15,599 bases of DNA, from contig JAKSMA010000026.1 of assembly GCA_024400895.1 (NCBI GenBank), positions 1 to 15,599 of the forward strand, in the 5' to 3' direction. The notes below the pieces were generated by a model, which was not told the origin of the DNA, made no database searches, and saw only the letters and a list, made by a program, of their open reading frames with translations. How positions within the stretch are numbered: the first letter of the stretch is position 1; each line of letters begins with the position of its first letter. Source of the stretch: Muribaculaceae bacterium (GTDB taxonomy: Bacteria; Bacteroidota; Bacteroidia; Bacteroidales; Muribaculaceae). The position numbers and the translations under genes were made by a program. Below are positions 6,978 to 13,647 of the stretch, piece by piece.

Positions 6978-7467
6978 TGTGGATAACGACTTGTTTGCCA
7001 ACAACTCTTGGTACTTTCGCAACGCACTTGTACGTGCCAACTACCGCAATCCGCTAAAAAACATTCAACCCGATAAATCTTTTCTAATAAAATTCTTTCG
7101 CAATCTTTTGCTTGGCGAGCACCACGAACTGAAAAATCGCTATATGCTCATTGGGTATGACAAATCGGATACCCCCACAAGTACCCCCACAAGTACCCCC
7201 ACAAGTTCAGCACAAGCTATTGTCGCTTCATCGGAAAATGTACAAGCATTAGTGTTGTCCATCGGAGTTAACGAGATGAGCGTTAAAGACATGATGGAAG
7301 CATCCGGACTGAAAGACAGAAAAAATTTCCTTAAATACTCCCTGAATCCGGCAATTAACGAGGGATTTGTGAAAATGAAATTTCCGAATTCTCCCCATCA
7401 CCCAAGACAGAGATATCTGCTAACAGTGAAGGGGCACATCCTATTCAACCAGTCTTCCAGCAAATAA
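6970..7467 (+). pseudogene. C-terminal remnant of a Fic-family AMP-transferase
   Basis: The frame reads FDVDNDLFANNSWYFRNALVRANYRN, then FFRNLLLGEHHELKNRYM. These are the segments that follow the catalytic core in Bacteroides-type Fic proteins. The catalytic HxFxxGNGR motif is absent, because everything upstream is replaced by the amidohydrolase fragment. A Thr-Pro-Thr-Ser repeat linker follows, then a winged-helix-like C-terminal domain (MSVKDMMEASGLKDRKNFLK ... RQRYLLTVKGHILF). No ATG fits the frame. GTG at 6979 is the only nearby start and sits two bases after the TGA of the upstream fragment, so translation by coupling is possible. I judge it a pseudogene, though a free DNA-binding-like domain of about 160 residues could still be made. 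Confidence 0.65.
7170..7205 (+). repeat. Three tandem copies of a 12-base unit inside the Fic remnant
   Basis: TACCCCCACAAG is repeated exactly three times (7170, 7182, 7194). In frame it gives the Thr-Pro-Thr-Ser linker between the Fic core remnant and the winged helix. Exact identity suggests recent slippage. Confidence 0.85.
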
Positions 7468-7648
7468 AGAGGTCTATAGGCCTATAAGTCTACGAGTGGA
7501 CACAACTGGCCCTATCCGAGGTCACACATGAGGGGGCGCTCCAAGCTGCGCGATTTCGCTCCTTAAGGAACTATATCGCTTGCATGGAGTTAACCACAAC
7601 CCGCCGTTTCCGACGACTTTTGACAAAGGATTGGGGTGAGGTGGATGG
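7468..7648. other. Non-coding orphan segment between the Fic remnant and surE
   Basis: It contains a perfect 12-base palindrome, TATAGGCCTATA (7475-7486), and a stretch from about 7520 that is open on the minus strand but gives proline-rich, low-complexity translation (HPPHPNPL). I see no gene or terminator. The surE stop codon lies at its far edge. It may be part of a dispersed repeat, but one copy in the window cannot show that. Confidence 0.4.
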
Positions 7649-8422
7649 CTATTGGTGGAGGATGGAGGAAACTTCGGAAACGAGGGCGCTGTCGGAAGTG
7701 ACCACACGGCAAGGTGTCACTGCCACCCAACCATTGTCTACAGCCACCACATCGGTTTCGGCATCCTCAGGATTGTCGAGTTTGTATTTGCCAGCCACCC
7801 AATAGTAGTCCATTCCGCGAGGGTCGACACGATGTTCGAATTCCTTTTCCCAGTAGCCCATAGCCGTTGGCACCACTTTCAGTCCCTTGGCTTGAGCAGG
7901 GATGTTCACATTCAGGCATACGCCATCGGGCAACCCGTTTTTCAGCACCTTCGCCACAATCTCTTCAATCCATTTCTCACAATACGAGAAATCGGATTCG
8001 GGATGGAACGCCTTGGCGGAGAAAGCCACTGCAGGAAGATGATGGAGAGCGGCTTCAAACACCACGCCCATGGTGCCGCTGTAGATGGTGCAAGTGCCGT
8101 AGTTATATCCGTGGTTGATACCGGAGAGTACCACATCGGGGGTGCGACCTTCGAGCAACTGGTCGAGGGCGAGTTTCACGCAGTCGGTGGGTGTGCCGGG
8201 CACAGTGAAAGCCTTGAAACCGGGCTCGTCTTTCACCTTAAAGGCCCGAAGCGGCTCAAAGAAAGTGATAGAACATCCTTTGCCACTTTGCTGCACAGCG
8301 GGTGACACAGCCACCACATCGCCAAATTTGCGTGCCACTGAAATCAAAGTTTTGATGCCACTGAACGAAAAGCCGTCGTCGTTGCTAATCAGAATTAAAG
8401 GTCGTTTTGCTTGAGTTGCCAT
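7649..8422 (-). CDS. surE: 5'/3'-nucleotidase SurE
   Basis: A metal-dependent nucleoside monophosphate phosphatase (survival protein E). The metal and catalytic residues of the family are all present: Asp15-Asp16 in LISNDDGFSFSGI, Ser46 in AVQQSGKG, and Asn103 in LSGINHGYNYGTCTIYSGTMG. The VPGTPTDCVKLAL segment (74-86) is also typical. The 257 residues match the usual length. I chose the ATG at 8420-8422; an in-frame TTG at 8440 would add only MITQQD and is not needed. The gene follows the AsmA-like gene by 53 bases in the same direction and has no evident promoter of its own, so it is probably co-transcribed. Confidence 0.95.
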   Translation of the reverse strand: MATQAKRPLILISNDDGFSFSGIKTLISVARKFGDVVAVSPAVQQSGKGCSITFFEPLRAFKVKDEPGFKAFTVPGTPTDCVKLALDQLLEGRTPDVVLSGINHGYNYGTCTIYSGTMGVVFEAALHHLPAVAFSAKAFHPESDFSYCEKWIEEIVAKVLKNGLPDGVCLNVNIPAQAKGLKVVPTAMGYWEKEFEHRVDPRGMDYYWVAGKYKLDNPEDAETDVVAVDNGWVAVTPCRVVTSDSALVSEVSSILHQ

Positions 8423-8450
8423 ATCTTGTTGTGTAATCAATTTTTATTTT

Positions 8451-8477
8451 TGTCGTTTTTGCCGTTTTTATCGTTTT
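8451..8477. repeat. Three imperfect 9-base tandem units in the asmA-surE spacer
   Basis: TGTCGTTTT, TGCCGTTTT and TATCGTTTT follow each other and touch the stop codon of the upstream gene. They fill much of the 53-base spacer and leave it AT-rich and without a clear hairpin. Confidence 0.5.
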
Positions 8478-10551
8478 AATCTTTTTTCTTGAACGGGTTG
8501 ATATCGTGAATTTTAATATGTGGAGTGTATTTCAAATTCTCTTTGCTGAATTTGGTGTCGGTGAAAGAGAAATCAACCGACACATCCACATGCGAATGCT
8601 TCATTTCTATCAAGCCATTGGCCTTGTGGCCGTCGCAATCGAGTTTGCAATCCACATTCTTGAAAGTGAGATCTTTGCCAACCTTAATGCCCAGCACCTT
8701 GGTTTCGACACGATAGTCGATTTTTTCGACATGCCCTGTTGCCGAGCCCATGGGCAGAGGGCCATGCTTGCGGCCTAACTGGGCTGCCGATTTCTTGCTG
8801 GAAATGTCGAACTTAAACTCTGCACTAAGCGCCACTGTGCCCAAGCCCTCCTTTTTCACCAACTTACCCACATGGAAATTCTGCGTGTGTGCCTTGCCTT
8901 CGAGCCACTTGGTGTCGCTGTGCATAGTGAAATCTGTGGTCACCGACCCCAGTTGGGTGGAAAGCGTGCCACGGAAGGTTTGATAGTGGTGCCCCACTTC
9001 CAGCGAGCCCTTATAGCCAATCGCGCCCATGGCATGCATAATGCCACTCAGCGACTTCTTTTCCTCGATGAAATGGTGAATAATCTTCATTTTGGTGGCA
9101 TCGGTCGACCTCATATTGGTCACATGGAAAAGCACATGCACTTTCCTGCCCCCATTCAGTTTCTTATTGAAATCGTTGATTTCACCTTTTGCATTGATGC
9201 AAAGCGAATTGTCGGCAGTTTTCACCACCACATTGTTGAACCACATCTTGTTGGCTTCGCCACTGAATAGCGTGGTGAGGGTGAGAGGTGTGGTGAAATT
9301 TTTCAGCGGTGGTGCAAATGGAACAGAAATGTCTTTAAGTATGGTTTTCGCACTCACATGCGCGCCATCGAAACGGAATTTTTGTCCTTTCACCGGCAGC
9401 GAGATGCGAACCGACGGAATATCCACCACCGTGCTATGGCTCACCACATGCAGATTTTTAACAGTGGCGGTCTGCATATTGGTGGTGGCGCTGAAAGTGA
9501 CTGGGTCGACGAAGAACCCCGCCACCTTGTCGGCAAGGTCGACGTGTTGCGCCACAATGCTCACCGAGTCGGGCGCCAAATGGAGCACTTTGAAGTCGCC
9601 ATTCACTACCAAATCGAGATGCCCGGCATCGAATGCGCCACGCCGAGGATTCACCTTGTTGCGGCGCGGCTTGCCATTATCGGTTTTATACCGCAGTTCC
9701 GTCACTTTTAAATGCTTCATGTCGCCGTCGGTGTGCAGTGAAAGCGAAGCCAGCGATGCCGACTTACCTTGTTGAGCGAATTTCACATCTTTCAATTCCA
9801 ATTCCTGCGATATATAGCAGCCACTCACCTCGCCTACCGCAACCGACATTCCCCGGTATGAAAATGCAAGGTCTTCAATATTGGCTTTTTTCTTCGTCCA
9901 ATCAGCCTCAAGATTCTCCACCGAAGCCACATAGTCGTTGTACGACGCACTCAGTTTCTCCACTTTCAGTGTGGTGTCAGCCACATTGGCACTTGCCCAG
10001 TCGATGTGTGCTTTTGCATTGAGATGCGTGGAGTCGCGCACCTGGTAACTCACCGTGGCATTTTCGAGCTTGACAGTTTCGATTTTCACATCAAGTTTTT
10101 TCCCTCCATCGCTTTTCGGCTTATTGGAACTGACATTGTCAACCAGAAACTGATAATTGGCAGCCGAATCGGAGCGCACTTTATACACATTCACATTCAC
10201 GCCGCGAGCCGATGCGCCATCCACCTCAAGGCGGTTGGATAGCAAGCCCCAAACGTCGAATTTCGCCTTAAGCGTATCGGCAACCAGTAGCTTCTCGCCA
10301 GCCAAGTCGTCGATGCGAAAGCCATATATTTCAAGACTGGGATTCAAAATGCCGATGCTCACGCTGTCGAGTTGCACCTTAGTTTTCAGCGTGGTCTGCA
10401 GTTTGTCGAGGGCAAAATCTTTGAGTTTTTTCTGCCCCCATTCCGAGCCCACAAAAAGTGCCACCGCCACCGAAAGAAGCAGCAACACGCCCACCACTCC
10501 ACCAAGCGAAAAGGCGGCTATCCGAATTATCTTTTTTGTTTTCGCAGTCAT
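8476..10551 (-). CDS. AsmA/TamB-like inner-membrane-anchored envelope protein
   Basis: One N-terminal transmembrane helix (about residues 11-34, IAAFSLGGVVGVLLLLSVAV) is followed by WGQKKLKDFALDKLQTTL and LDSVSIGILNPSLEIYGFRI, the characteristic opening of AsmA-like repeat proteins. The rest, about 640 residues, is a long periplasmic run of beta-strand-rich sequence with a repeated 'strand - DNSLCINAKGEI' flavour and the C-terminus IHDINPFKKKD. The family forms elongated groove proteins spanning the periplasm, thought to move phospholipids or help outer-membrane assembly; the exact role here is not known. At 691 residues it is shorter than TamB and close to other AsmA-type members. It is the first gene of a two-gene unit with surE. 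Confidence 0.75.
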   Translation of the reverse strand: MTAKTKKIIRIAAFSLGGVVGVLLLLSVAVALFVGSEWGQKKLKDFALDKLQTTLKTKVQLDSVSIGILNPSLEIYGFRIDDLAGEKLLVADTLKAKFDVWGLLSNRLEVDGASARGVNVNVYKVRSDSAANYQFLVDNVSSNKPKSDGGKKLDVKIETVKLENATVSYQVRDSTHLNAKAHIDWASANVADTTLKVEKLSASYNDYVASVENLEADWTKKKANIEDLAFSYRGMSVAVGEVSGCYISQELELKDVKFAQQGKSASLASLSLHTDGDMKHLKVTELRYKTDNGKPRRNKVNPRRGAFDAGHLDLVVNGDFKVLHLAPDSVSIVAQHVDLADKVAGFFVDPVTFSATTNMQTATVKNLHVVSHSTVVDIPSVRISLPVKGQKFRFDGAHVSAKTILKDISVPFAPPLKNFTTPLTLTTLFSGEANKMWFNNVVVKTADNSLCINAKGEINDFNKKLNGGRKVHVLFHVTNMRSTDATKMKIIHHFIEEKKSLSGIMHAMGAIGYKGSLEVGHHYQTFRGTLSTQLGSVTTDFTMHSDTKWLEGKAHTQNFHVGKLVKKEGLGTVALSAEFKFDISSKKSAAQLGRKHGPLPMGSATGHVEKIDYRVETKVLGIKVGKDLTFKNVDCKLDCDGHKANGLIEMKHSHVDVSVDFSFTDTKFSKENLKYTPHIKIHDINPFKKKD

Positions 10552-10570
10552 CTGTCAATAATTTGCAGCA

Positions 10571-10578
10571 CAAATATA
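10571..10578 (-). promoter_or_regulatory. Probable -7 element for the AsmA-like gene
   Basis: The minus strand reads TATATTTG, an exact TAnnTTTG match, about 20 bases before the ATG. No TTTG is seen at the proper -33 distance. Confidence 0.4.
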
Positions 10579-10704
10579 AGCACAATCTATATAATATGCA
10601 CGAAAAATCATCACGAAAAACGAATTTTCACAGTGATGCGCCACAAGAAAAACGAAGCAAAAATCAAGAAATTATATTTTTTTTGAAAAAAAAGTGGTTT
10701 TTCT

Positions 10705-10735
10705 ATTGTCAGTTCAAAAATTTGTCGTAACTTTG
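10705..10735 (+). promoter_or_regulatory. Promoter of tRNA-Lys
   Basis: TAACTTTG at 10728-10735 matches the -7 consensus exactly, and ATTG at 10705-10708 is a near match to TTTG with a 19-base spacer. The tRNA begins about 31 bases downstream. Just upstream, eight T, one G and eight A (10677-10693) form an AT-rich tract that may act as an upstream activating element. Confidence 0.65.
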
Positions 10736-10766
10736 CACTCGCAATTCGGAAACGAATTCATTTGAT

Positions 10767-10839
10767 GACTCCGTAGCTCAGTTGGTAGAGCAATTGACTC
10801 TTAATCAATGGGTCGAGGGTTCGAGCCCCTCCGGGGTCA
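10767..10839 (+). tRNA. tRNA-Lys, anticodon CTT
   Basis: A full cloverleaf can be drawn: acceptor stem GACTCCG with CGGGGTC, D-arm GCTCAGTTGGTAGAGC, anticodon stem ATTGA/TCAAT around loop CTCTTAA (anticodon CTT at positions 34-36), and T-arm GAGGG-TTCGAGC-CCCTC. The discriminator base is A and CCA is not encoded. It is a single tRNA with its own promoter and terminator. Confidence 0.97.
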
Positions 10840-10840
10840 C

Positions 10841-10869
10841 AAAAAGCCTCCCAAAAGGAGGCTTTTTTT
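10841..10869 (+). terminator. Intrinsic terminator of tRNA-Lys
   Basis: GCCTCC (10846-10851) pairs with GGAGGC (10857-10862) around a five-base loop, and seven T follow. The flanking A run on the left arm extends the stem against the T run, so it could also work on the other strand. Confidence 0.9.
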
Positions 10870-10886
10870 ATACACTATTACAAGGG

Positions 10887-10911
10887 TTCGTTAGCCTTAA
10901 GCCTTAACGAA
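10887..10911. repeat. Inverted repeat upstream of argR
   Basis: TTCGTTA (10887-10893) and TAACGAA (10905-10911) are perfect complements around GCCTTAAGCCT. It lies about 110 bases before the argR promoter. It could be an operator, but nothing ties it to a regulator. Confidence 0.35.
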
Positions 10912-10997
10912 AACGGGTGTATTCACTGGAATTTGGGAAACTTTTGTGGTATTTTTTTGAACGCACGCATAAAAATTCAAAAAATATCGGCAAATTC

Positions 10998-11028
10998 TTT
11001 TTAAATGCGATTTTTATTACTACCTTTG
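10998..11028 (+). promoter_or_regulatory. Promoter of the argR leader ORF and argR
   Basis: TACCTTTG at 11021-11028 fits the -7 consensus exactly. TTTT at 10998-11001 matches the -33 TTTG in three of four bases, with a 19-base spacer. The predicted start near 11034 gives a leader of about 110 bases before argR, which contains a small ORF. Half-site-like AATTC words lie at about 10975 and 10993, but I cannot call an ARG box from them. Confidence 0.6.
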
Positions 11029-11070
11029 TTAGTGGAAAAATTTTAACAAAACCATAAAATTTGAGTGTTT

Positions 11071-11148
11071 ATGAAAAAAAGGACAAATGAAACTACATCA
11101 TATTCCAACCAAACCACTATTAACACTCTCAAACTATTGCTATTGTGA
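11071..11148 (+). CDS. Possible 25-residue leader peptide overlapping the argR start
   Basis: ATG at 11071 opens 25 codons ending in TGA at 11146-11148. The stop overlaps the GTG start of argR (11145-11147) in the arrangement GTGA, the classic geometry for translational coupling. The peptide begins MKKRTNETTS, is rich in Thr, Asn and Ser, and ends TLKLLLL. Its only Arg codon is AGG at position 4. It begins about 37 bases after the predicted transcription start, so ribosomes would meet it first. It may be a chance ORF, because the AT-rich leader gives little sequence evidence beyond position. Confidence 0.4.
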   Translation: MKKRTNETTSYSNQTTINTLKLLLL

Positions 11149-11633
11149 AGAATAAAAGAAATCGACTCCAAATCATCGTGGAGTTAATTAAAAGAAATTG
11201 TATCGGCAGCCAAAACGAGCTTGCCGAAATGTTGAAGGAGCAAGGTGTTCAAGTAACACAGGCCACCCTTTCACGCGACTTAAAGGCTTTGAAAATCACT
11301 AAAGTTGCTAACGACCTGGGTAACTACATGTACATCATCCCCGACAGCAATGAGTTGCAAGACTCTATGCTAATGAAAGGGCAAAAGAGTTTGGCAGGCA
11401 GTTCACAATTCGGTTTTGTGTCGCTTGAATACTCTGGCAACCTTGCAGTTATCAAAACACGAAATGGCTACGCTACAGGTTTAGCCTACGACATCGACAT
11501 GAGCCACTCTCATGTGGTGCTCGGCACTATTGCTGGCGCCGACACCGTATTCGTCCTTTTGCGTGAAGGGATTTCTCGCGAAGAGTCGAACGAGTTCTTT
11601 GCACGCTTCATTCCTGTAGAGGCACCCGAATAA
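11145..11633 (+). CDS. argR: Arginine repressor ArgR
   Basis: A hexameric arginine-sensing transcription factor. Residues 1-70 form the winged helix-turn-helix DNA-binding domain; QVTQATLSRDLKALKITKV (36-54) covers the recognition helix and the following strand. Residues about 85-160 form the oligomerisation and arginine-binding domain, with LGTIAGADTVFVL (126-138), where Ala132-Asp133 corresponds to the acidic pair that holds arginine in Escherichia coli. The 162 residues are normal. GTG at 11145 is the only usual start codon: an in-frame stop lies 24 bases upstream and no ATG precedes the conserved N-terminus. It opens the arginine cluster and probably controls it. Confidence 0.93.
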   Translation: MKNKRNRLQIIVELIKRNCIGSQNELAEMLKEQGVQVTQATLSRDLKALKITKVANDLGNYMYIIPDSNELQDSMLMKGQKSLAGSSQFGFVSLEYSGNLAVIKTRNGYATGLAYDIDMSHSHVVLGTIAGADTVFVLLREGISREESNEFFARFIPVEAPE

Positions 11634-11664
11634 GTCTGTAGCCCCTCGTGGGCTTCAGATTTTT
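11632..11664 (+). terminator. Hairpin with T run just after argR
   Basis: TCTGTAGCCC (11635-11644) pairs with GGGCTTCAGA (11650-11659), with one mismatch, around CTCGT, and T11660-T11664 follow. The stop codon of argR lies at its base. It may end argR transcription or act as an attenuator before the biosynthetic genes. Confidence 0.7.
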
Positions 11665-11839
11665 CTATACGCGCACGCACGAGCGCGTAGACAAAACGAG
11701 CAGCATCGCCTATCACAACCATCTTTGGTCTTGTGCGACGATGCTTCTATAGCAAAAAGAACATGGTGCTCTTGCACAAGTATATGCATCGCACCGACAT
11801 ATAATATAAAGAAAATTAGACATTTGATTCGTAGTAAAA
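11664..11839 (+). promoter_or_regulatory. Structured spacer between argR and the GNAT-ArgG gene
   Basis: A GC-rich imperfect hairpin (TCTA..CGCGC with GCGCG.TAGA, 11664-11691) is followed by four segments that can pair in alternative ways: AGCATCG (11702-11708), CTTGTGCGACGATGCT (11730-11745), GCACAAG (11774-11780) and GCATCGCAC (11786-11794). No clean TAnnTTTG promoter is visible in the spacer; GACATTTG at 11819-11826 is one base off but only 14 bases from the ATG. The segment looks like a leader RNA, but its function is not shown. Confidence 0.4.
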
Positions 11840-13645
11840 ATGATTGACATCAAAGACATTGAAATTGTGGTGGCTGGAGAGTCGCATCTCAAATACATCG
11901 ATGAGATACTCGACACGATGGCGGCAGCCGCCAAAGTTCGTGGAACAGGTATCGCTCGCCGTACACACGAGTACGTGGAGAAAGTGATGCTCCAAAACAA
12001 AGCCGTTCTGGCACTCTACCACGACCGTTTTGCAGGCTTCAGCTACATTGAAAGCTGGGACCATCAATTGTTTGTAACCAATTCTGGACTTATTGTACAC
12101 CCCGACTTTAGAGGAATCGGCGTGGCTACGCTAATCAAACGACGAGTTTTCGCCTTAGCACGCGAACGCTATCCGCTTGCTAAGGTGTTTAGCCTCACCA
12201 CTGGTGCCGCTGTGCTCAACATGAACACAAAACTCGGTTTCAAGCCAGTGACATTTGAAGTTCTCACACGCGACAAAGCCTTTTGGAAAGGTTGTGAAAG
12301 TTGTGTGAATTTCGACATTCTCCAACGCAACGGCGGCGAAAAATGCCTGTGCACCGCACTGCTCTACGACCCCGCCGAACATATCAACGAAGAAATAACA
12401 TACGACACAAATATGAACACAGAAAAGACCCCCAAAGAACGCAAAAAAGTAGTGCTCGCATACAGCGGCGGCCTCGACACATCATTCGCCGTTAAGTATC
12501 TCTCGGAAGACTGCGGCTACGATGTGTACACCGCCACAGCCAACACTGGCGGCTTCAACGAAGAGCAACTCGCAGTCATCGAGAAAAACGCTATCGCCCT
12601 TGGTGCTGTAGCACACGTGAATCTTGACGTGACCCACGAATACTACGAGAAGAGCATCAAGTATATGGTGATGGGCAATGTGCTCCGCAACGGCACCTAC
12701 CCTATTTCTGTAAGTTCTGAACGTATGTTCCAAGCCATCGCCATCATCAACTACGCTAAGGAAATTGGCGCCGATTGCGTGGCCCACGGTAGTACAGGCG
12801 CAGGTAACGACCAAATCCGATTCGACCTCACCTTCCAAGTGCTGGCTCCAGAAATCAAGGTAATCACCCCAACCCGCGACTTGGCACTCACCCGCGATTA
12901 CGAAATCAACTATTTGAAGGACCACGGCTTTGAGGGCGACTTCAAGAAACTCGAATACAGCTACAACGAAGGTCTTTGGGGCACCAGCATCTGTGGCAAG
13001 GAAACTCTTCACAGCAATGAAAACCTGCCTGAGAGCGCATTCTTGCGCCAAATGACCGCCACCGAAGACATGCGTATCACTATCGACTTCGAGAAAGGCG
13101 AAATCGCAGCCATCAACGGCACCGCCTACGCCGACAAGGTGAAGGCTATCCAAGACCTTGAAGAAATGGTGGCTCCATTCGGTATCGGCCGCGACATCAA
13201 CCTCGGCGACACCATCATTGGCATCAAGGGACGTGTGGGCTTTGAGGCTGCTGCACCATTGCTCATTATCGCCGCTCACAAGTTGCTCGAAAAGCACACC
13301 ACCACCAAGTGGCAACAATACTGGAAGGAACAACTCGGCAACTGGTACGGCATGTTCTTCCACGAAAGCTACTACCTTGAACCAGTGATGCGCGACATCG
13401 AAGCATATCTCGTGGAATCGCAACGCAATGTCACAGGTCGTGTAATTATCGACCTCAAGCCTTACCGCTACGAACTCGTGGGCATTGAGAGCGACTTCGA
13501 CTTGAGCAAGACCAACTTTGGCGAATATGGCGAAATGAACAAGGCTTGGACCGCCGACGACGTGAAGGGCTTTACCAAAATCTACGCCAACCCACTGAAG
13601 GTGTACCACTACAACCAGATTAAGAACGGAAAAGAAGACAAATAA
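11840..13645 (+). CDS. argG: GNAT acyltransferase fused in frame to argininosuccinate synthase
   Basis: Residues 1-~175 are a GNAT-fold acyltransferase: VAGESHLKYIDEILDTMAA, AKVRGTGIARR, and the acyl-CoA loop HPDFRGIGVATLIKR (87-101). A cysteine set, GCESC (151-155) and KCLC (168-171), closes the domain. In Bacteroidota arginine clusters this GNAT is a separate gene and probably makes N-acylglutamate, the first intermediate. From Met192 (ATG 12413-12415) a complete ArgG follows, about 410 residues, with the ATP pyrophosphatase loop VVLAYSGGLDTSF (204-216) and GSTGAGNDQIRFDL. ArgG joins citrulline and aspartate using ATP. The linker HINEEITYDTN is short. A TAA in the +1 frame at 12396-12398, 14 bases before the internal ATG, hints that one inserted or lost base could have merged two genes. 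argC starts two bases after the stop. Confidence 0.9.
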   Translation: MIDIKDIEIVVAGESHLKYIDEILDTMAAAAKVRGTGIARRTHEYVEKVMLQNKAVLALYHDRFAGFSYIESWDHQLFVTNSGLIVHPDFRGIGVATLIKRRVFALARERYPLAKVFSLTTGAAVLNMNTKLGFKPVTFEVLTRDKAFWKGCESCVNFDILQRNGGEKCLCTALLYDPAEHINEEITYDTNMNTEKTPKERKKVVLAYSGGLDTSFAVKYLSEDCGYDVYTATANTGGFNEEQLAVIEKNAIALGAVAHVNLDVTHEYYEKSIKYMVMGNVLRNGTYPISVSSERMFQAIAIINYAKEIGADCVAHGSTGAGNDQIRFDLTFQVLAPEIKVITPTRDLALTRDYEINYLKDHGFEGDFKKLEYSYNEGLWGTSICGKETLHSNENLPESAFLRQMTATEDMRITIDFEKGEIAAINGTAYADKVKAIQDLEEMVAPFGIGRDINLGDTIIGIKGRVGFEAAAPLLIIAAHKLLEKHTTTKWQQYWKEQLGNWYGMFFHESYYLEPVMRDIEAYLVESQRNVTGRVIIDLKPYRYELVGIESDFDLSKTNFGEYGEMNKAWTADDVKGFTKIYANPLKVYHYNQIKNGKEDK

Positions 13646-13647
13646 AG

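Noticed and set aside
8423..8440. Upstream TTG start for surE
   Set aside because: Adds six residues with no family match, whereas the ATG at 8422 fits the usual N-terminus.
10960..11000. ARG boxes upstream of argR
   Set aside because: Only loose AATTC half-sites in AT-rich DNA; spacing and symmetry do not fit the known 18-base operator, and the Bacteroidota ArgR consensus is not known to me.
12482..13609. A 375-codon minus-strand ORF opposite argG
   Set aside because: Antisense shadow of ArgG caused by codon bias; no family resemblance.
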